DNA of 10,985 bases from an uncultured Candidatus Peregrinibacteria bacterium (GTDB lineage Bacteria > Patescibacteriota > Gracilibacteria > Peribacterales > Peribacteraceae), in NCBI GenBank assembly GCA_913054215.1, contig CAJXJE010000012.1:1-10985 (forward strand), given 5' to 3'. The notes under the pieces were generated by a model that made no database searches, was not told the origin of the DNA, and worked only from the letters and a program-made list of their open reading frames with translations. Both the position numbers and the translations under genes were made by a program. Below, piece by piece: positions 1-6,300 of the stretch; the first letter of the stretch is position 1, and every line of letters begins with the position of its first letter.

Positions 1-1430
1 GTTGGCTAGCACAGGGCCAAGATGAATCACTGCTTGCACAGATAGCTGCTTCCTGTAATCGTGCAAAACTCCCAGACATTGGAGACCCTACAGAAATTGG
101 ATTGCTTCAATTTGGAGAGATGCATAAAGCGCAACGTCTAGAGATTGATGATGAAGAGGTTCCATTTACCTCAGAAAGTAAGTATATGCAAACGCGTCAC
201 GGAGATCAGGTGTTCCTCAAAGGTGCTCCAGAAAAAATTGTAGAGCTTGCCGGAGGAACACATCAAAAGTTACTCGATGCCGATGATGCATTTGCAACTA
301 ACGGCTTACGTGTTCTTGCATGTGCTGTAAAGAAGGGCGACACGATTACCATAGTTGGAATGATCGCTATGGAAGACCCGCCTCGCGAAACGGCAAAGGA
401 AGCGATAGCGCAGGCAAAGACAGCTGGCATACGCACGATTATGATTACAGGAGATAATCTGCGCACAGCAGCATCTATCGCCAAGCAAGTAGGGATAGAA
501 GGCAAAGCAATACATGGCAGTGATATAGATCATATGACGATGCATCAGCTCGCAGTGGTGCTGGAAGACGCGGCAGTGTTTGCGAGAGTGTCTCCTGTCC
601 ACAAGCTCAGGATTCTCGAAGCCTTGCAGGATGCGGGAGAAGTAGTCGCGATGTCTGGTGATGGCGTCAACGATGCACCTGCTCTGAAAGGTGCACATGT
701 TGGGATTGCTATGGGTAAAGTGGGAACAGAGGTTGCCAGAGAAGCATCGAGTATCGTCCTTGCTGATGACCACTTTGCGACGATCGTCTCTGCTATTCGT
801 GAGGGGCGTAGAATCTATGACAACATCAAAAAATTCGTTCTGTTCCTTCTACGGGCAAACTTTGATGAGCTGCTCTTTATAGCAACAACGATCATCCTCG
901 GAATGCCGTTGCCGTATTTGCCTCTACATATCCTCTGGATCAATTTGATGACGGACGGCCTGCCCGCCCTCGCCCTTGGGATGGAACCTGCTGAGCGTGG
1001 CATTATGAAGCGTCCTCCTAGGCCTCAAAGTGAGCATATTCTGCATGGTGAGTGGGGACGACTCCTCTTCTCGTCGGTTTTTGCCTTTGCTATGGCCTTT
1101 CTCTTCTACCTCTGGCAGCTTTCGAGTGGCGTTAGCCTCATAGAGGCACGATCGACCACACTCACTCTAGCGATCATCTTTGAGCTATTCCTTGCGTTCT
1201 CTGTGCGTAGTTCAGAGCCTATCTGGCGTATAGGATTTTTTGGTAATCCTTGGCTTCTCGGAGCTGTTGCTATCCCCTTTTTCCTCCAATTTGTCCTTCT
1301 CTATACCCCGCTCAATATTCTGTTCCATGTCACCCCCATTTCGTTTACACAGTGGGTAGAAGTGTTCCTACTGGCTACCGGTGCATTTGTTGTCTTTGAG
1401 ATGATGAAACTGTTGCCAGACAGAAAATAA
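1..1430 (+). CDS. Cation-transporting P-type ATPase, type IIA (Ca2+-type), 5' partial
   Basis: This is the C-terminal part of an integral membrane ATP-driven cation pump. The reading frame is open from the window edge (first whole codon at 3) and gives 475 residues, so the start lies upstream; the TTG at 102 is only an internal codon. Visible in order are a GDPTE nucleotide-domain motif (about residue 28), KGAPE (73-77), MITGDN (147-152) and the hinge motif GDGVNDAP (219-226). Six C-terminal membrane helices (M5-M10) follow. The phosphorylated DKTGT motif must lie before the window. M5 carries N286 and E289, M6 carries N314, T317 and D318 within a LWINLMTDGLPALALG segment, and an E follows M8. 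These match the calcium ligands known from SERCA, so Ca2+ is the likeliest ion; another divalent cation or Na+ cannot be excluded. The gene ends 5 nt before the desaturase and is probably co-transcribed with it. No frameshift is seen. Confidence 0.93.
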   Translation, partial: WLAQGQDESLLAQIAASCNRAKLPDIGDPTEIGLLQFGEMHKAQRLEIDDEEVPFTSESKYMQTRHGDQVFLKGAPEKIVELAGGTHQKLLDADDAFATNGLRVLACAVKKGDTITIVGMIAMEDPPRETAKEAIAQAKTAGIRTIMITGDNLRTAASIAKQVGIEGKAIHGSDIDHMTMHQLAVVLEDAAVFARVSPVHKLRILEALQDAGEVVAMSGDGVNDAPALKGAHVGIAMGKVGTEVAREASSIVLADDHFATIVSAIREGRRIYDNIKKFVLFLLRANFDELLFIATTIILGMPLPYLPLHILWINLMTDGLPALALGMEPAERGIMKRPPRPQSEHILHGEWGRLLFSSVFAFAMAFLFYLWQLSSGVSLIEARSTTLTLAIIFELFLAFSVRSSEPIWRIGFFGNPWLLGAVAIPFFLQFVLLYTPLNILFHVTPISFTQWVEVFLLATGAFVVFEMMKLLPDRK

Positions 1431-1435
1431 GTCGA

Positions 1436-2584
1436 ATGTCTATTCCTTTCGGGCCTGGAATCGCGCAAGCTGTATACATGAGTGACCGTGTGTATAAAAC
1501 CATAATGTTGGGGTATGTCATTGGGCCACTGATTGCACTTGTGGTTGCAGTAGTCCTGCTTTTCAACAGCTACATCTTTCCAGAAGACATCTATCTTTTC
1601 TTGGTATTCCATACCCTAGGAATGTTTGGTGTTACTGTTGGGTTTCATCGACTACTTACACATGATGGATTTAAAACATTTGCTCCCATCCGTGCATTCT
1701 TAATTTTATGTGGATGTATGGCACTCGAAGGAAAGCCACTAGAATGGATTTCAACACATACGAAACATCATGCACATTCCGATCACGATGATGACCCACA
1801 CAGTCCACTCGCAGGTTTCTGGCATGCGCATATGGGTTGGGTATTTCATCAGGATAGCTTTGCAGATCCCAAGGTGTACTGCCCACATCTTTTAGAAGAT
1901 CGCGTTGTCATGTTTGCGCAGCGAACCTACTTCGTGTGGCCTGCGCTCTCATTTGTGATTTGCTATGCAGTTGGAGGGTGGTCAGGTGTTCTTTGGGGAG
2001 GCCTCGTACGGATGGCATTTACGACCCATACAACATGGTGTGTAAACTCCATATGTCACACATTCGGAAAGAGAGACTTTGAAACGACCGATGAAAGCCG
2101 CAACAACTGGATCATTGGCCTACTTGCCCTTGGTGAAGGGTGGCACAACAATCATCACGCCTTTCCGCGAAATGCCTTTCATGGAATGAAGTGGTATCAA
2201 TTTGATTTATCCGGAGGACTTATTCGCACTCTCGAAAGAATGGGGCTCATATGGGATGTGCAACGTGTAGGCCAAACGATGATTGATGCACATAAACTCA
2301 AAGGAAAGACGATGCACGAAAACATCATGCGGCTCAAACAAGAACTTGGTGACTATATCGATCAAGGAAGACAAGAGATAGACCTCATGATGTTGAAACT
2401 TCCTCCAGCGAAAGTGGCTACTGTTCGGCATTATCATGAGCAGACGATGAAGCGGTTGGCAGAGATTCAGATCCATTTAGTTAAACGCAGGAATATGAAA
2501 CGTAGAGCCATAGAAAAGCGCTACGAAGAAGTAGCAAAGCTTATCGAGATTGCAAAACAGAGGATGACGATGGTGGCGGCGTAA
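1436..2584 (+). CDS. Membrane fatty-acid (acyl-CoA delta-9 type) desaturase with charged C-terminal extension
   Basis: This is a predicted diiron membrane desaturase that introduces a double bond into acyl chains using O2 and an electron donor, and so adjusts membrane fluidity. The three histidine boxes are intact: H71-RLLT-H76, H108-TK-H111-H112 and GWHNNHH (235-241). Their order and spacing match the stearoyl-CoA/delta-9 desaturase family. Hydrophobic segments lie at about 22-46, 52-70, 84-96 and 166-190. Family members usually end about 60 residues after the third box, whereas this one runs 141 residues further. Residues 285-382 are highly charged (rich in K, R and E), probably helical and cytosolic, with no recognised domain. 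The start at 1436 is 5 nt after the ATPase stop and lacks an evident ribosome-binding site. An in-frame ATG at 1478 (MSDRVYK) is a possible alternative and would remove 14 residues. An acyl-lipid rather than acyl-CoA substrate is possible. Confidence 0.9.
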   Translation: MSIPFGPGIAQAVYMSDRVYKTIMLGYVIGPLIALVVAVVLLFNSYIFPEDIYLFLVFHTLGMFGVTVGFHRLLTHDGFKTFAPIRAFLILCGCMALEGKPLEWISTHTKHHAHSDHDDDPHSPLAGFWHAHMGWVFHQDSFADPKVYCPHLLEDRVVMFAQRTYFVWPALSFVICYAVGGWSGVLWGGLVRMAFTTHTTWCVNSICHTFGKRDFETTDESRNNWIIGLLALGEGWHNNHHAFPRNAFHGMKWYQFDLSGGLIRTLERMGLIWDVQRVGQTMIDAHKLKGKTMHENIMRLKQELGDYIDQGRQEIDLMMLKLPPAKVATVRHYHEQTMKRLAEIQIHLVKRRNMKRRAIEKRYEEVAKLIEIAKQRMTMVAA

Positions 2585-2871
2585 AAATCTAGCGGAGCAT
2601 GTGGGTCTCCTACCCTTTAGAGTATATTGGAATGGAACAAATGGAATACTATAAAAAAGGATGTTCTAGTAATTATTGCTCTTTCATTGAACAAGCCATA
2701 TCTTCAAAATATTTGGCAGATCAATGAAATACAATTGCTTGAAATTAAGCAGAGATAGGAGCAGTTCTTAATCGTGATAGAAGCAGTCGTAACTGAAAAG
2801 TGATTCTATCGTGGACAGGCTGCCCCTTGGTCTGGTTTGTTAGCATTTGATGTAAGCAGTCACACAGCCAT

Positions 2872-2892
2872 AGGGCGGATAGCGCTAAAGAG
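2872..2892 (+). repeat. Direct repeat, copy 1 (intergenic)
   Basis: These 21 nt match positions 3622-3642 with one mismatch (G/A at the 13th base). A weaker similarity continues to about 2905, giving 26 of 34 identical overall. The copies are exactly 750 nt apart. In the frame matching the large gene this copy reads RADSAKE, against RADSTKE downstream. That frame is bounded by TGA at 2848-2850 and another TGA about 19 codons after the start of the repeat, so it is not a functional gene. A remnant of a partial duplication is the simplest explanation; chance is not excluded. Confidence 0.55.
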
Positions 2893-2936
2893 ATAGTGTT
2901 TTTAGTTCAAGAGTCCGGTACAGGCTGAATTCAAAC

Positions 2937-2965
2937 TGGAAAAAGAAGCCATTTTCTGGTATAAT
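2937..2965 (+). promoter_or_regulatory. Extended -10 promoter of the three-gene cassette, almost leaderless
   Basis: A perfect TATAAT (2960-2965) is preceded by TG at 2957-2958, giving the extended -10 form TGGTATAAT. A 4-of-6 match to the -35 box, TGGAAA (2937-2942), stands 17 bp upstream. Transcription would be expected to begin near 2972, about 3 nt before the ATG at 2975, so the message would be essentially leaderless. This agrees with the lack of any Shine-Dalgarno sequence and supports ATG 2975 over GTG 2969. The assignment is by consensus only. Confidence 0.7.
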
Positions 2966-2974
2966 TTAGTGATT

Positions 2975-3313
2975 ATGTCAAAAAAAGACACACAACCCCT
3001 CAAAGTGCTCATTCAGCGCTCACGGCTCCTCACTGATGATCGTAAAGAAAAACTGCTTGGTCATGTTTCTTCCATGTCTCCTAAAGCTCAAGAGAAACTG
3101 GAAAATATACTCTATGAAGAAGGTAAGTTTCTCTCTGGCTTTGTAGAACACACAATTGGACAAGCAATCAATAGTGGTAATACAGAGGTCCTGAAGCAAC
3201 TGGATGGTTTCTTTTTTAAGGCAGGAATGAAGCTACGAAAAACAGAGGAGAGTGCAGAAAGAGCTCAAGAAACAGAGCAAATGGAACATTTACTCGATGA
3301 CATCAGTACATGA
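2975..3313 (+). CDS. Small helical hypothetical protein (112 aa), first gene of the cassette
   Basis: I do not recognise a named family. The product is 112 residues, soluble and charged, with no signal peptide or membrane segment, and appears almost wholly helical. Residues 18-47 follow a paired-helix pattern (LLTDDRKEKLLGHVSSMSPK, then AQEKLENIL). In my recollection this resembles short helical-hairpin segments common in Patescibacteria proteins; this is inference. The C-terminal third (88-110) is rich in E, K and R. ATG 2975 is preferred because the TATAAT at 2960-2965 predicts transcription starting near 2972; GTG 2969 would add two residues but would lie before the predicted start. Its TGA stop overlaps the next gene's ATG (ATGA, 3310-3313), so translation of the two is probably coupled. 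A partner or chaperone of the large protein is plausible but not shown. Confidence 0.75.
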   Translation: MSKKDTQPLKVLIQRSRLLTDDRKEKLLGHVSSMSPKAQEKLENILYEEGKFLSGFVEHTIGQAINSGNTEVLKQLDGFFFKAGMKLRKTEESAERAQETEQMEHLLDDIST

Positions 3314-6300
3314 ATCCTTCACCAAGTCCTGATCGGTATTCGTTTGATAAGCGTATCCAGGATACTCAGGGTAATATTGATAGCGAGATTAATAAAGCAA
3401 AGTTTACAGAGGAACAGGAAGTTGCAATGAAGAAGGCGTACATAGACAAGGTCAATGCATTGCAAGGACAAGTACGTAGGTCATTTGGGAAGATTGATGT
3501 CCATCGAGATTTGCGTTCTTCTGAATGGCGAAAATGGGAAGAAGAAGTTTTGGGAGTAGAGAGCAAATTCTACATTCTCCTCAGTGATGCATACAAAAAG
3601 ATGAAGTTATTCAAAGACGAAAGGGCGGATAGCACTAAAGAGGAAGTATATATTAATGGGCTAGCTAACTTTAATGTTAAAATTGATGAATACCTCAATG
3701 AGGTATCTGCATTGGATGAAGAATATGAAGAACCGAAACAGTCAAAAGAAACACAAGAAGAGCCTTCACAACCCCTTACTATCAAAACAGTGTTTCTTGA
3801 GTGGAATGTACCTGGTACCAATAAAGAGGTTGCTGAAAAAGCACGACAGGCAAGTGAACATTATGGAGAAGCACAGATACGTGATCTTGCAGCAGCCCTA
3901 TCTCTCTATGAGTCATTGCCAACGCCTCTCAAGAAAAAACTCTTCAATACGACCACTCCTGTATTTCGTCAGCAAGTTGCAGGACAGCTTGCAAACGGAA
4001 CTTTTGAAACATCTCCATTATCATTTTTACTCACTGAGGATTTTGACAAAACTGAAGAGCAGGTGCTGTTAGAGCGCGAGACAGTACTTGATCGTATCAA
4101 TGCACTTTCACAAGAGGTGCAGGATTTGGAGAAACGGACACACAAACAAATAGCACAACTATGCAAAATAACAATAGAAGATGCTGCGGATGACACTATT
4201 GGAAGTATCGTTGCCTGGGCGATGAATACAAAAGGCTATCCAAAAATCCAAAAAAAGATAGTTCATTTTGTACAAGGGCTTGCCGAAGAGGTGCAATCTC
4301 GTCAAAGCGAAATGAATGCACTTGCGTTGCAGCTCAAACAAATCGAATACTCATTCAATTCCTTTGATACAACGACTGCCCGTAATGAAGGAAGGAAACA
4401 ACAAGAAGCACAACTACTTTTCCGTACAAAGATTGATTTTGGTCAGGACATTCAGCTGCCAGATTATCAATTGCAGCTACTGAGGCCTGCACAACAACAA
4501 CTCTTTCTCGGTAAACATGAAGATGCACTCAGAACGTCCATTGATGAGTTCAATGTACATATAGAAAAGAACCCTGATCTCGATACCTTGGATCGTATTG
4601 ATATTCTGAAACTAATGAATATATCAGAAGTAAAACCTGATGGTGCACGGTTTGAAAACATTGATTTAGGATTCAAAAACCCATTCAGTCAGCTTGATGT
4701 TGGTAATGCAACCTTTTCACGCCTTCGACCAATAATTGGACCAGATGGAATGTTTGATGGTAAGTTACCACAGAAAATAACTGTTCTCAGAGACCTTGGT
4801 ACACTCGAAGGTGGAGAGCTAATTTTGGTTGAATTTCCAAGGGTGGAGGGAGGACTTACACAAACAGCCATTGCATTTCGTGACAGTGAAGGGGTGGTTC
4901 GATTGCAGGATGGGACAGTCCTTGAAGACCCGCGCCAGCTTCGTCCAATGAAAATAAGTTCAATATCAGATTACAGACAAACTGTGTATGTATCTCCTGA
5001 AACTGAGCGCTTCTTGCGTAGTAATGTAGGTAGTGATTCGAGTACAAGAGTAGTGTTAAGAGAAAGAATTCGACAAACACAACCCATCGCCCCTTTTCCT
5101 GTTGGTTCATTCCGTACACTCGATACATCACAACTGCAAACAGCCTCTCGTAGATATAACGGTGAAATCAACTTACGGGATGCAAATGGCAATCTGGAAC
5201 AGACGATTGATGCAGAACGTCTTCGGAAGGAAAGCACAGAACAGGGACATGATGTTCTTCGTAGTATTGACCAAAATCCGCTTATTCAAGGTGTCACACA
5301 GAGAGCTGGAACATTACAGGGAAACATGCAGAACATGCAGATGATGTTGCAAACAGCAATGAGTAGCGAGGCAAACGTGGGAGATGATTTTGTCGAGCAA
5401 CTGCATGATTACGCCAGGCCAATGCTCAAGGTCATGGAAGACCAAACCACGAAGCAACAGATCCTCGAAGCAAAAAAATTACTGCAATCACAACTCCGGC
5501 GTGTAAAATTCGAAAATTTCCTCGGGCGAGGCATGGAAAGTGAGATACAAAATCGTATTGATGCTCTAGATGATTACATTGATGTGCTGGACGACGATCG
5601 AATGTTGCATGGCTTGCAATCAGCAATGGAGGTGCGATCTGATACATGGGAGTCTTGGCTTAGCAAGGATGGTCTTATCATGCTTGGTGCGATAGTTGTA
5701 GCCGTGATTGCTATTGTTCTTCTCACGGTATTTACAGGTGGAGTAGGGCTCATTGCTATTTCCGCAGTAGGTGCAGCAGCAGGAATTGCAGGAGCAGAAG
5801 GGACAAAGGAACTTCTCTACCAATATCACAATACACTAGGAGGAGCTTCAACTGGTCAATATCGGTATACAGATGGTTCACGCGTTGGCAATTACTTCAG
5901 AGACCAAAAACTATTTGATCAAAGAACGGGTAAGTTTGTTGAAATGGAATTCTTAGGGGATGTGGCTTTTCCTTATGCAAAAGAATTTTTGGTGTGTTTT
6001 GCAACAACTGCTCTTGCACTTGGTGCGGGACAGGCTGCTGGTAAAGCACTCAGTAGACTGGCGCAGAGCTCAAAATCAATGCAGGCACTTGCGCAGAACA
6101 GCGGGATTGCAAATAGTATTATGAAACGGCTTTCAGGACTTTCAGACGATGTAGTAAGAATACCTGGCAATATGAAAGAATTTGCAAAAATTTCATTCAA
6201 AGAAATTCTAGATGAATTGAATGATGAACTTATATTGGAAGCAGGGGTTACACAAGGACTTATGCGCATTGATAAGCGCCTGGCTTTCCTAGCTACATTC

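Larger units (their letters stand above)
2585..2968. other. 384-nt intergenic region without a convincing gene
   Basis: No ORF of meaningful length is present on either strand. A weak hairpin (GGGT, 5-nt loop, ACCC; 2603-2615) lies 18 nt after the desaturase stop but has no proper T-run, so it is at best a poor terminator. A 31-codon ORF (2632-2727, MEQMEYYKKG...) has a TATATT box just in front and is probably chance. Two near-identical 12-mers, GATAGRAGCAGT, lie 22 nt apart (2754-2765 and 2776-2787), and the core AAGCAGTC recurs at 2854-2861. At 2872-2892 there is a 20/21 match to the coding sequence of the large downstream gene. The promoter of the next operon closes the region. The region may contain decayed coding sequence. 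Confidence 0.6.

Noticed and set aside
306..773. 155-codon minus-strand ORF inside the ATPase gene
   Set aside because: It lies opposite strongly conserved ATPase motifs, so the coding strand is certain; the opposite frame shows no recognisable protein.
2603..2620. Hairpin after the desaturase as an intrinsic terminator
   Set aside because: The stem is only 4 bp and is followed by TTTAG, not a T-run.
2632..2727. 31-codon ORF (MEQMEYYKKG...) in the gap after the desaturase, with TATATT just upstream
   Set aside because: It is too short, has no ribosome-binding site, and the TATATT at 2623-2628 would start transcription after its first ATG. Only an internal ATG at 2641 would fit. No recognisable peptide family.
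3674..4072. 132-codon + strand ORF in another frame of the giant gene
   Set aside because: It is wholly contained in the long coding frame, and its composition (rich in L, S, H, C, low in acidic residues) is that of an out-of-frame shadow.
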